A DNA stretch of 64,000 bases from Saccharicrinis carchari (lineage in GTDB: Bacteria > Bacteroidota > Bacteroidia > Bacteroidales > Marinilabiliaceae): assembly GCF_900182605.1 (NCBI RefSeq), contig NZ_FXTB01000005.1:186001-250000 (forward strand). The letters are read 5' to 3'. The first letter of the stretch is position 1, and every line of letters begins with the position of its first letter. This document shows, in pieces, positions 41,863 through 50,297 of the stretch. The notes beneath the pieces are model-generated. The model saw nothing but the letters and a program-made list of their open reading frames with translations, was not told where the DNA came from and did not search any database. A program made the position numbers and the translations under genes.

Positions 41863-42588
41863 ATGGCATTAATAGATATAATCCCGGCAATAGACATTAT
41901 CGATGGCAAGTGTGTAAGATTGAGTCAGGGCGATTATGCGCAAAAAAAGGTGTATAACGAAAACCCACTCGAAGTAGCGCAGATGTTTCAGGATCACGGA
42001 ATAAAAAGGTTGCACCTGGTAGATTTGGATGGTGCAAAAGCAGGCCACATTATCAATTATAAAGTGTTGGAAAGCATAGCAACAAAAACCAATTTGCTGA
42101 TTGATTTTGGAGGAGGCTTAAAAACCGACGAAGATTTGAAGATTGCCTTTGGTAGTGGAGCACAGATGATTACGGGAGGAAGCATTGCAGTAAAAAACAA
42201 ACCCGTTTTTACCAAATGGATAGAGAGATATGGTGCTGATAAAATTATTCTGGGCGCCGACGTAAAAGATGAGATGATTGCCGTATCCGGGTGGACAGAG
42301 ACCTCTGACCTTAAATTGATTCCTTTTATAAAGGACTACATATCCAACGGAATTACTAAGGTTATATGTACCGACATCAGTAAAGATGGTATGTTGCAAG
42401 GGCCGGCAACAACTCTCTATAAAAAGATATTAACCGAATTTCCTGATTTATACCTCGTGGCCAGCGGTGGGCTTAGCAGCTTGCACGATATTAACCAATT
42501 GATTGAAGCCAAGGTGCCCGCTGTAATAACCGGTAAAGCTATTTACGAAGGAAAGATAAGTTTAAAACAGTTAGAAAAATACGCATAA
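41863..42588 (+). CDS. hisA: phosphoribosylformimino-AICAR phosphate isomerase (ProFAR isomerase)
   Basis: 241 residues, half-barrel duplication. [20 protein letters not shown] with catalytic Asp8 and [14 protein letters not shown] with the second aspartate identify HisA. It performs an Amadori rearrangement in histidine synthesis. The stop overlaps the hisF start (TAATG). Confidence 0.95.
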   Translation: MALIDIIPAIDIIDGKCVRLSQGDYAQKKVYNENPLEVAQMFQDHGIKRLHLVDLDGAKAGHIINYKVLESIATKTNLLIDFGGGLKTDEDLKIAFGSGAQMITGGSIAVKNKPVFTKWIERYGADKIILGADVKDEMIAVSGWTETSDLKLIPFIKDYISNGITKVICTDISKDGMLQGPATTLYKKILTEFPDLYLVASGGLSSLHDINQLIEAKVPAVITGKAIYEGKISLKQLEKYA

Positions 42589-43346
42589 TGTTGGCAAAGA
42601 GAATTATTCCCTGTTTGGATATAAAAAACGGGATGACCGTTAAAGGAATTAAGTTTGTCGGTATCAAAGAAGTGGGTGATCCTGTGGAGCTGGGTGCTTT
42701 ATATGCGCAGCAAGGTGCCGATGAATTGGTGTTTCTGGATATTACCGCCACCCACGAAGGACGCAAAACATTTGTGGATCTCGTAAAACGCATTGCCCAA
42801 CACATCAACATCCCCTTTACCGTTGGTGGGGGTATCAGCGAAATAAAAGATGCCGAAGCGCTCCTGAACGCCGGAGCGGATAAAATTAGCATCAATTCCT
42901 CTGCCGTTAAAAATCCACAGCTTATCAACGATATGGCACTTAATTTTGGAAGCCAGTTTGTAGTGGTGGCTATCGATGCCAAACATTTCGACGGCGACGA
43001 ATGGATAGTGACCGTAAACGGAGGTCGCATCCCTACCGAAAAACGACTGTTCCCCTGGGCTAAAGAAGCGGAGGAAAGAGGTGCCGGCGAAATACTCTTT
43101 ACTTCCATGGATCACGACGGGGTGAAGCAAGGTTTTGCTAATGAAGCCTTGGCCAGGATGTCGGAAGATTTATCCATACCCATTATCGCCAGTGGCGGAG
43201 CGGGCAGCATGGAGCACTTTAAAGACGTTTTTACCCTGGGAAAAGCCGATGCCGGACTGGCAGCCAGCATTTTCCACTACAAAGAAATCGCCATCCCCGA
43301 TTTAAAACGCTATTTGATGGCCGAGGGAATAAACGTAAGATTGTAA
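42588..43346 (+). CDS. hisF: imidazole glycerol phosphate synthase, cyclase subunit
   Basis: 252 residues. [20 protein letters not shown] (Asp about 11) and [14 protein letters not shown] (Asp about 129) are the catalytic motifs, and the (beta/alpha)8 phosphate sites VGGGI and ASGGAGS are intact. It forms the HisH-HisF complex. Confidence 0.96.
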   Translation: MLAKRIIPCLDIKNGMTVKGIKFVGIKEVGDPVELGALYAQQGADELVFLDITATHEGRKTFVDLVKRIAQHINIPFTVGGGISEIKDAEALLNAGADKISINSSAVKNPQLINDMALNFGSQFVVVAIDAKHFDGDEWIVTVNGGRIPTEKRLFPWAKEAEERGAGEILFTSMDHDGVKQGFANEALARMSEDLSIPIIASGGAGSMEHFKDVFTLGKADAGLAASIFHYKEIAIPDLKRYLMAEGINVRL

Positions 43347-43418
43347 AAGAAAAATTCAAACCATAATAACACCCTGTGCCGCAGTGCCTCCGTGTTTATC
43401 ATCATGATACTATAAGCC

Positions 43419-44015
43419 ATGAAAATAGATTTTGAAAAATTAGGGAATGGTCTGGTTCCGGCCATCATTCAGGATGCGAATACCAATAAAGTATTGATGC
43501 TCGGTTTTATGAATCAGGAAGCCTTTGATAAAACACGGGCAGAAGGTAAGGTCACTTTTTATAGCCGCACCAAGCAGCGCCTATGGACCAAAGGCGAAGA
43601 GTCGGGTAATTTTTTAAATGTGGTTTCTGCAAGCATCGATTGTGATAAGGATACCCTGTTGATTAAAGCCAATCCGGTGGGGCCTGTTTGCCATACCGGT
43701 GCCGATACTTGTTTCAATGAAAGCAACGAGGCCGATATCACATTTCTTACGCACCTCCAGGATTTTATAGATCAACGCAAACAAGAGATGCCCGAAGGCT
43801 CCTACACTACTTCTCTTTTTAACAAGGGAACGCGTACCATTACTCAAAAAGTTGGTGAAGAAGCCATTGAAACGGTGATTGGGGCCATGGCCAACGATGA
43901 TGAAAACTTTCTGTACGAAGGAGCCGATCTCCTGTACCACCTTATCGTATTGTTGACCCACAAAGGATACCGCATCGAGGATTTGGCAAGGGAATTAAAG
44001 AGGAGGCATAAGTAG
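43419..44015 (+). CDS. hisIE: bifunctional PR-AMP cyclohydrolase / PR-ATP pyrophosphatase
   Basis: 198 residues, fused HisI (1-110) and HisE (about 115-198). The zinc-binding HisI segment has FYSRTKQRLWTKGEESGNFL and SIDCDKDTLL with CHTGADTCF. HisE carries QKVGEEAIETVIGA and DLLYHLIVLL. The other his genes (G, D, C, B) are not in the window. Confidence 0.95.
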   Translation: MKIDFEKLGNGLVPAIIQDANTNKVLMLGFMNQEAFDKTRAEGKVTFYSRTKQRLWTKGEESGNFLNVVSASIDCDKDTLLIKANPVGPVCHTGADTCFNESNEADITFLTHLQDFIDQRKQEMPEGSYTTSLFNKGTRTITQKVGEEAIETVIGAMANDDENFLYEGADLLYHLIVLLTHKGYRIEDLARELKRRHK

Positions 44016-44373
44016 GAGTAGTATGAAGATGGGTATGTACTTGTACCGCCGGTCGCAATACACATTTTTTTGCCCAGCTAACCTATCTCTGTGTACGCCG
44101 TGCTTCTTTGAAAAGTGAATGGAGGTTGGTTTAAGCCGTGCTTTTCAACTTTGTTCTTAGCAACATATCTATCACATTACCCTCTGTGTTAAATTTTTGA
44201 ATGCTGCACTGCACGTTGGTGTTTTAGTTTTTAACACAGAGGATTTTAACTACGTTAATAACGGGTAGAAGTTCTTAGGTTTTTTTACGAAATCTAAACG
44301 CGGCACGTGTTGGCTATGCCAAAAAAATAGAATAAATTTGCGCCTTATAAAAATATGTTAACCTCTTAAAAAA
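44016..44373. other. hisIE-purF gap with inverted repeat
   Basis: 358 bp without a gene. It contains CTCTGTG/CTTTG-type repeat units near 44085 and a perfect inverted pair CCTCTGTGTTAAA (44181-44193) with TTTAACACAGAGG (44230-44242) that may act as a terminator for the his run. The purF promoter is at its downstream end. Confidence 0.6.
44310..44340 (+). promoter_or_regulatory. purF promoter
   Basis: TTG at 44310-44312, a 20-base spacer and TAAATTTG at 44333-44340 form a good Bacteroidota -33/-7 pair, 33 bp before the ATG. Confidence 0.75.
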
Positions 44374-46275
44374 ATGAGTGATCAAATAAAGCACGAGTGT
44401 GGTTTCGTATTAATCAGGTTACGCAAGCCCTTGGAGTATTACAAAGAGAAGTACGGCACCTGGAAGTACGGACTGCATAAGCTTTACCTCTTAATGGAGA
44501 AGCAGCACAACAGAGGGCAGGATGGCGCCGGGGTAGCCAGCTTAAAGCTCGATCAGAAATCGGGTACCAAATACCTTTCTCGTAGGCGTTCTAACAAAAG
44601 TAATCCCATTCAGGATGTTTTTCAGGGTATTAACGATTCCATAGCAAAAGTAAATGGAAGTAATACTGATTTAATCAATGATCCTATATGGGCTAAAGGA
44701 AACGTACCTTTTTGTGCAGAGCTTTATTTGGGACACCTGCGTTATGGAACTTTTGGGCGTAGCAGTATCGATTATGTGCATCCCGTAATGCGCGAAAACA
44801 ACTGGCGCTCGCGTAACCTCGTGCTGGCAGGCAACTTTAACCTCACCAATGTAGATGAGATATTCCGTAACCTTGAAGATCTGGGACAGCACCCCAAAGA
44901 TTTTACGGATACGGTGACTATGCTCGAAAACCTGGGGCATTTTCTGGATGAGGAAAACCAATTACTCTTTCGTCAATATAAAAACGAGGGATACAGTAAT
45001 CGCGAGATATCGCATAAGATAGAGGACAGCCTTGATGTAAAACAAATACTTGAACGATCCAGTCGCAAGTGGGATGGCGGATATGTAGTAGCCGGTATGT
45101 TTGGCCATGGCGATGCCTTTGTTACGCGCGACCCCTGGGGTATACGTCCGGCATCTTATTACATCGACGATGAGGTAGTAGTGGTGGCCTCGGAGCGGGC
45201 TGTAATTCAAACGGCTATGAATGTGGCGTATCGCGATGTGCAGGAACTTAAGCCCGGATACGCGCTGGTAGTAAAAAAGAATGGCGAGGTATCTGAAGAA
45301 CTGGTGCGCGTGCCACAGGAGCGCAGATCTTGTTCCTTCGAGCGTATTTACTTCTCGCGTGGCAGCGATAAAGATATCTATCAGGAACGGAAGATGCTGG
45401 GGCGGCTCCTGGCCCCCATCTTGCTTAAGATGGTGGATTACGATCTGGATAAAACCGTGTTCTCCTACATCCCCAATACTGCCGAAACAGCTTTTTACGG
45501 CATGGTGGGTGCGATAAGGGAAGAGTGCGATAAAAATAAAATGGAACAGATTAAGCAATTGGGAGCGGATATTACAGACCAAAAGTTGCAGGACATCATC
45601 CAAAAAGAACCCAGGATAGAGAAGATTGCGGTGAAAGACGTTAAGATGCGTACCTTTATCGCCGACGACCAAAGTCGTGACGATCTGGTGGCGCACGTAT
45701 ATGATGTAACTTACGGTGTGGTAAAAAATCAGGAGGATACATTAGTTATCATTGATGACTCAATTGTTAGAGGCACTACACTTAAAAAGAGTATCCTAAG
45801 CATTTTGGACAGGCTGCACCCCAAAAAGATTATTATCGTTTCGTCGGCCCCTCAAATCAGGTACCCGGATTGTTACGGAATAGATATGGCCAAGCTGGGT
45901 GATTTTTGTGCTTTCCAGGCTGCCATCGCCTTACTAAAGGAGAGGGGCATGCAGCAGGTAATTGATGAGGTGTATAAAAAATGTAAGGAGCAGCAAAACC
46001 TGCCAAAAGAGGAGATTGTAAATTACGTAAAAGAAATATACAAACCATTTACAGCGCAAGAGGTTTCGGACAAAATTGCCGAAATGCTAACACCGGACAA
46101 TATTGATGCCGAAGTGGCTATTGTGTATCAAACCATTGAAAACCTGCACATAGCCTGCCCCAACGATAAAGGGGACTGGTACTTTACAGGCAATTACCCC
46201 ACCCCGGGTGGTAATAAAGTGGTAAACACCTCCTATATTAATTTTATAGAAGGGGTAAATTCCAGAGCGTATTAA
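44374..46275 (+). CDS. PurF-type amidophosphoribosyltransferase
   Basis: 633 residues, longer than the usual roughly 500. The N-terminal class II glutaminase begins MSDQIKHECGF, with the putative nucleophile Cys9 that would need removal of eight residues, then EKQHNRGQDGAG and YLGHLRYGTFG. The PRPP-binding domain has TLVIIDDSIVRGTTLKKSIL. The reaction expected is PRPP plus glutamine to phosphoribosylamine, the first purine step. The extra length comes from insertions in the glutaminase half and a C-terminal extension. A second, canonical PurF may exist elsewhere, so I leave the symbol blank. Confidence 0.88.
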   Translation: MSDQIKHECGFVLIRLRKPLEYYKEKYGTWKYGLHKLYLLMEKQHNRGQDGAGVASLKLDQKSGTKYLSRRRSNKSNPIQDVFQGINDSIAKVNGSNTDLINDPIWAKGNVPFCAELYLGHLRYGTFGRSSIDYVHPVMRENNWRSRNLVLAGNFNLTNVDEIFRNLEDLGQHPKDFTDTVTMLENLGHFLDEENQLLFRQYKNEGYSNREISHKIEDSLDVKQILERSSRKWDGGYVVAGMFGHGDAFVTRDPWGIRPASYYIDDEVVVVASERAVIQTAMNVAYRDVQELKPGYALVVKKNGEVSEELVRVPQERRSCSFERIYFSRGSDKDIYQERKMLGRLLAPILLKMVDYDLDKTVFSYIPNTAETAFYGMVGAIREECDKNKMEQIKQLGADITDQKLQDIIQKEPRIEKIAVKDVKMRTFIADDQSRDDLVAHVYDVTYGVVKNQEDTLVIIDDSIVRGTTLKKSILSILDRLHPKKIIIVSSAPQIRYPDCYGIDMAKLGDFCAFQAAIALLKERGMQQVIDEVYKKCKEQQNLPKEEIVNYVKEIYKPFTAQEVSDKIAEMLTPDNIDAEVAIVYQTIENLHIACPNDKGDWYFTGNYPTPGGNKVVNTSYINFIEGVNSRAY

Positions 46276-46294
46276 TTCTACTAAGTTTGTATTT

Positions 46295-46894
46295 ATGAAG
46301 GGACGGGCCGAGAAAGTGCTTTTCTGTTATTTTAAGCTGTATGGCTTAAAATATACCAGCCGTATCCAACAAAAATTACTCGAAATTAGTAGATATTATC
46401 CGCAATGCTCGATAAGAAAAATTTGTTCAGGTACTATTTTATTAGGACTAATTTTGCATGCAACATCGTGCAGTAAGCAGGAAGATTCGGACACAATACC
46501 ACCAGGGCAAGTAACGGGGGTGACAGTCCAAGCACTAAATAGTGCCGTTTTGTTGAAATGGATTAATCCTTCTGATGAAGATTTTGCATTTACAATAATT
46601 TCGTATGGAGCGGTTTTATATGGCGATACACCAAAAGAAGTGACCTATAAGAATGAGAAGAAAGTTGAAAATTTAATAAATGGTACGCAATATACGTTTG
46701 AGCTTTGTGCGGTTGATTATGACGGAAATATTTCTGAGCCTGTTTCTGTAAAGGCTACTCCGGATAAATATATAACTGTTATTCAAAGAAAAGATATTAA
46801 AGATGAAACATTTGGTGGGCTAAATACAATGTTTCCGATACATACAGTTATCAACAACATTAATTTGTACGCAAACAAAGAAAGTTTACCTTAA
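46295..46894 (+). CDS. FN3-domain lipoprotein, start uncertain
   Basis: The frame of 199 codons has lipobox-like ATSC about 58 residues in, after ICSGTILLGLILH. Normally the signal peptide would start much closer, so the N-terminal 35 or so codons may be untranslated or shifted. After it comes a fibronectin type III domain (PGQVTGVTVQALNSAVLLKWINPSDED ... YTFELCAVDYDGNISEPVSVKATP). The function of such surface lipoproteins is unknown; adhesion or cell-wall interaction is common. Confidence 0.6.
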   Translation: MKGRAEKVLFCYFKLYGLKYTSRIQQKLLEISRYYPQCSIRKICSGTILLGLILHATSCSKQEDSDTIPPGQVTGVTVQALNSAVLLKWINPSDEDFAFTIISYGAVLYGDTPKEVTYKNEKKVENLINGTQYTFELCAVDYDGNISEPVSVKATPDKYITVIQRKDIKDETFGGLNTMFPIHTVINNINLYANKESLP

Positions 46895-47034
46895 AAAAGT
46901 TATTGATTCGTATAGATTGTCATAAGAGTCGGTTTAAATTATAATTTTTCTGCTATTACTCTCGTTACACCCAAAGGGAACAAAATGCGCTTAAAATAAA
47001 TAAAAACCAGATTCAATATATCTTATCAGTTTTT

Positions 47035-48183
47035 CTACCGCTCCTCCAATATCCTTTTTGCTGTAGAAACGTAACTGAATATCTCTGCCGGATGATGGTT
47101 TATATACCTGTTGTTGCGCTCATGGCCCAAACGGACCACAACGGCATTGTGATTTTTTAACGCAAATATATACTGCCCGTAAATGCCCCGGGCATACGGT
47201 ATTGTATCGCCTTCGTGATGTAGGATCCACCATTGATAGCCGTAAAAGTCAACCGGTTTTTTATCTTCGTGGTGTACCAAGTGCCTAGCCGGAGAAATAG
47301 ATTCCTTAATGTATTTAGTCGGTACCAATTGTTTTCCGTTCATCATGCCATTATTGAGTATTAGTTTTCCTAAGCGTGCAAAATCCCTTGCATTGCTGTT
47401 AAAGCAGCAATATGCTTTTTCGTCGCCTCTATTTTTATCTAAACTCCAAAGAGCCGCTTTTTCTGCCCCAAGTGGTGTCCATAGTTTTTCGGAGGCATAG
47501 GCCGATAATGATTTTCCGGTAGCTTTTTTAAGGATAAGGGATAGCAACTGCGTATCGCCACTTTTATAATGGAACTCCTTGCCGGGAGTTTCTATCACAG
47601 TAAGGTTTTTCACCAATTGATTTACCTTTTTTCCATAATAGGCTTTGGTGGTGATCGAAAATGGGTTGGCATAGCTTTCGTTCCAGTTGAGTCCCGAGCT
47701 CATGGTAAGCAAATGCTTTATTTTAAGTTGCTTGTTTGGTGGCGTATTGTATTCCGGGATAAAATCCCCTACGGCTTGCTCCACATCTTCGATAAGACCT
47801 TCGTCAATGGCAACGCCTATAAGCAGACCTACAATGCTTTTGGCGGCAGAGAAGGAGTTAGACAGTGAGCCGGGACCATACCCATCCCAATACTCTTCGT
47901 AAACGATGGCGTTATTTTGAATAATAAGATAAGCTACCGATTTGTAATGTTCCAGGGTATCGCGTTCCGATTTTAGCAGACTGTGTTGCATATAATCGGA
48001 GGCCAATTCCCAGGGGATGGGACTGTTGGCTTTTACCTCTCTGTTCTCAAAAATTCGATGATCCTGGATGCCCGGAAACAAATAGCGGATGGAATTTTGC
48101 AGATACGCGGGCAAAAGTGCATAGGAAGCTATGAGCATGGTAGGCACGGCAACAATCCAGGCGGTAGGTTTATTCCACTTCAT
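47035..48183 (-). CDS. serine hydrolase, beta-lactamase/NylB-like family
   Basis: About 382 residues from MKWNKPTAW, whose ATG overlaps the oxidoreductase stop (ATGA). An N-terminal hydrophobic helix anchors it. The catalytic motif is FSAAKSIVGLLIG (S-x-x-K), followed by HLLTMSSGLNWNESYANPF and HYKSGDTQLLSLIL, features of 6-aminohexanoate-dimer hydrolase/EstB-type S12 members. Substrate unknown; likely an envelope esterase or amidase. Confidence 0.88.
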   Translation of the reverse strand: MKWNKPTAWIVAVPTMLIASYALLPAYLQNSIRYLFPGIQDHRIFENREVKANSPIPWELASDYMQHSLLKSERDTLEHYKSVAYLIIQNNAIVYEEYWDGYGPGSLSNSFSAAKSIVGLLIGVAIDEGLIEDVEQAVGDFIPEYNTPPNKQLKIKHLLTMSSGLNWNESYANPFSITTKAYYGKKVNQLVKNLTVIETPGKEFHYKSGDTQLLSLILKKATGKSLSAYASEKLWTPLGAEKAALWSLDKNRGDEKAYCCFNSNARDFARLGKLILNNGMMNGKQLVPTKYIKESISPARHLVHHEDKKPVDFYGYQWWILHHEGDTIPYARGIYGQYIFALKNHNAVVVRLGHERNNRYINHHPAEIFSYVSTAKRILEER

Positions 48184-49670
48184 CGCTTCACCTCCGGCTT
48201 CCATTCTTTAAATTTGATAAATTCCGGAAAAGCCTCCGGTTTGTAGATGGACTTGCCACTTAGTGTTCGCAGGCACTCTTGGATTCCTTCGGCCAGACTG
48301 GGGTGGGGGTAAAAGATGCGCAGCACTTCAACCAGGCTGTTGCCCTGATTGATTAGGTGTGCCACCGAAACAATATAGGCCGAAGCTTGTGGCCCACCGG
48401 CGCGCATGCCCAGTATTTTGGGTTCGTCGCCATTGCTCACAATAATTTTAATAAAACCCATGGTGCTGCGCATGGCAATGGCTCGGTTAACCAATTGGTT
48501 GGAGTAATAAGCTACTTTATAGGGCGTATTTGCTGCGCGCAATTGCTTTTCATTGCGCCCCACCGACGCTACCTCCGGCTTAAAGAACATGAGGGTGGAC
48601 ATATGCGAATAGTCCATCGGATAGCAGGGCGTATCGGCTATCTGTTCCGACGCGAGTCTGCCCTGAAACTCTGCTACACTGTAGAGTTGTGCATGTCCTG
48701 TAATATCGCCTGCGGCATAAATATGGCATGTATTGTTGGCATCGCGCAATACGCAATGGTCGGCAATTTCCAGGGTACCCCGCTCGGTGGTTGTTACGCC
48801 AATCTCCTCCAGTCCTAAATTGTCTGTGTTCGGCACCCTGCCGATGGCCACAAGTGCCACATCTACTTCAATCACCTTGCTGTGGCCATCATCGTAATCC
48901 AGGATTACCTCCAGATGGTTTGGATGTTTGTTAATGGTTCGTAGGTGTGCCGTATGGTGAATGATAACCCCATTGTCTTCCAGATTTTTGGACACAAAGG
49001 AACTCACGTCGTCATCTTCGTAGGGTAATACCCGGTTGGCTCTATCGAGCAAGTGCACTTCGGTTTGTTTAAAGTTGCTAAATATGGTGGCCATTTCGCA
49101 ACCTATGATTCCCGAACCAACGATGAGCATGCGCTCCGGAAACTTGGTGAGCTTCAGCAAATCATCGGAATCGATAATTCTTTCGTGGTCGATATCCAGG
49201 CCCGGCGCATGGCGTGGACGAGCCCCGGTAGCAATCACAAAGCTTTTTGCTTTCAGGGTTTCCGTGCCTTGTTTTCCGGTGACGGATATGGTATGGGAAT
49301 CGATAAATTTTGCCCAGCCTCTTTTTAAGCATAAAGAGCCGGGGTAAGGTTTTCCATCCGAAAAAGTCTCTATTTGGCTCAACATCTGATATTGCTTTTC
49401 CTTAGCGGCCTGCATCACCGTTTTTATCACCTGCCCAAAGTCAACGCTCAGACTTCCCGATCGGTATCCCCTGTCGGTACGGGCGGCGACGGCATAATCC
49501 ATGCTTAGCTCGTACATCGTTTTGGAGGTGAGGGCACCATTCATAACACCTGCCCCGCCCAGGTGAGCCCCTTCCACAATGCAAATACTTAAACCAAAAT
49601 CCAATGCCCGCATGGCCGCCGAAAAACCGGCCGGCCCTGAGCCTATAACTATTAAATCGTAATTTTTCAT
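48180..49670 (-). CDS. FAD-dependent pyridine-nucleotide oxidoreductase lacking the redox cysteines
   Basis: 496 residues in the lipoamide dehydrogenase/SthA fold. FAD and NAD sites are intact: VIGSGPAGFSAAMRA, LIVGSGIIGCEMATIF and IYAAGDITG, and the C-terminal active-site YPHPSLAEGIQE is present. The usual GGTCLNVGCIPSK position reads LGGAGVMNGALTSKTM, so both redox-active cysteines are absent. It therefore cannot act as a disulfide reductase; transhydrogenase-like hydride transfer is more likely. Coupled to the serine hydrolase by ATGA. Confidence 0.88.
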   Translation of the reverse strand: MKNYDLIVIGSGPAGFSAAMRALDFGLSICIVEGAHLGGAGVMNGALTSKTMYELSMDYAVAARTDRGYRSGSLSVDFGQVIKTVMQAAKEKQYQMLSQIETFSDGKPYPGSLCLKRGWAKFIDSHTISVTGKQGTETLKAKSFVIATGARPRHAPGLDIDHERIIDSDDLLKLTKFPERMLIVGSGIIGCEMATIFSNFKQTEVHLLDRANRVLPYEDDDVSSFVSKNLEDNGVIIHHTAHLRTINKHPNHLEVILDYDDGHSKVIEVDVALVAIGRVPNTDNLGLEEIGVTTTERGTLEIADHCVLRDANNTCHIYAAGDITGHAQLYSVAEFQGRLASEQIADTPCYPMDYSHMSTLMFFKPEVASVGRNEKQLRAANTPYKVAYYSNQLVNRAIAMRSTMGFIKIIVSNGDEPKILGMRAGGPQASAYIVSVAHLINQGNSLVEVLRIFYPHPSLAEGIQECLRTLSGKSIYKPEAFPEFIKFKEWKPEVKR

Positions 49671-49674
49671 TCGC

Positions 49675-49911
49675 TTATTTCTTACCCCAATTCATAATCC
49701 GATAAACCACCCTAAGCACCAGCCAATACATAATGCCCAAAAAACCCAAATCGAACCAAAGTATAAATTCTTGCTCGGTAATGGATTTTACCGAGAAGGC
49801 ATGATAAATTGTGTAGGGAATAAGGTTGAAGGAGTTAGGCCTCAGCATCAGCAATGCCAATGGAATAATAATTATCAGCGGATAAATGTAAAGCAGTATT
49901 TTGTTCTTCAT
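49675..49911 (-). CDS. small two-helix membrane protein
   Basis: 78 residues with two hydrophobic helices (about 5-22 and 47-70) and a polar linker. I recognise no family. It lies 4 bp upstream of the oxidoreductase gene, so it is probably cotranscribed with it and the serine hydrolase. Confidence 0.65.
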   Translation of the reverse strand: MKNKILLYIYPLIIIIPLALLMLRPNSFNLIPYTIYHAFSVKSITEQEFILWFDLGFLGIMYWLVLRVVYRIMNWGKK

Positions 49912-50297
49912 TAGTTTGGTCTACTTATTTCGTCCGGTTCTCTAATTCAATATGGTTTGTCATGTAATCAGTTATAAAGATAAATAAAAAATGTTAGTCT
50001 CCCTTAGATCATGATTTACGAATTGAAATCACGTTTGTTTTTCGCAAACAATTAAGCTTGTATTTGTTTCAGGTCATTTTAAATGTTAAATTTAAAAGCA
50101 CCCATGTGCTTTCTCATGCCACTTAAATCTCGGAGAAATATTTGATTGGTTTTCCCCTTCATGCCTTACGATACGCGTTATACCAAATGCGATTCTCCAC
50201 CTGCGGTCTGCTATCAGCTAAATCTACTTTCTAACATTCGGAGCGATGCTACCTCCCGGCACTTATCCTTTAATTGGGTGCGAAATCATCCGCCATA
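49912..50297. other. intergenic region, 386 bp
   Basis: No gene. A small hairpin AAAGCAC-N4-GTGCTTT lies near 50095-50112 and is followed by T on the minus strand, so it may terminate the minus-strand gene upstream. Nothing else stands out. Confidence 0.5.

Noticed and set aside
44962-45696. A long open frame on the minus strand inside the PurF-type gene.
   Set aside because: It is antisense to an intact conserved gene, has no promoter and no recognisable domain; it is a reading-frame shadow.
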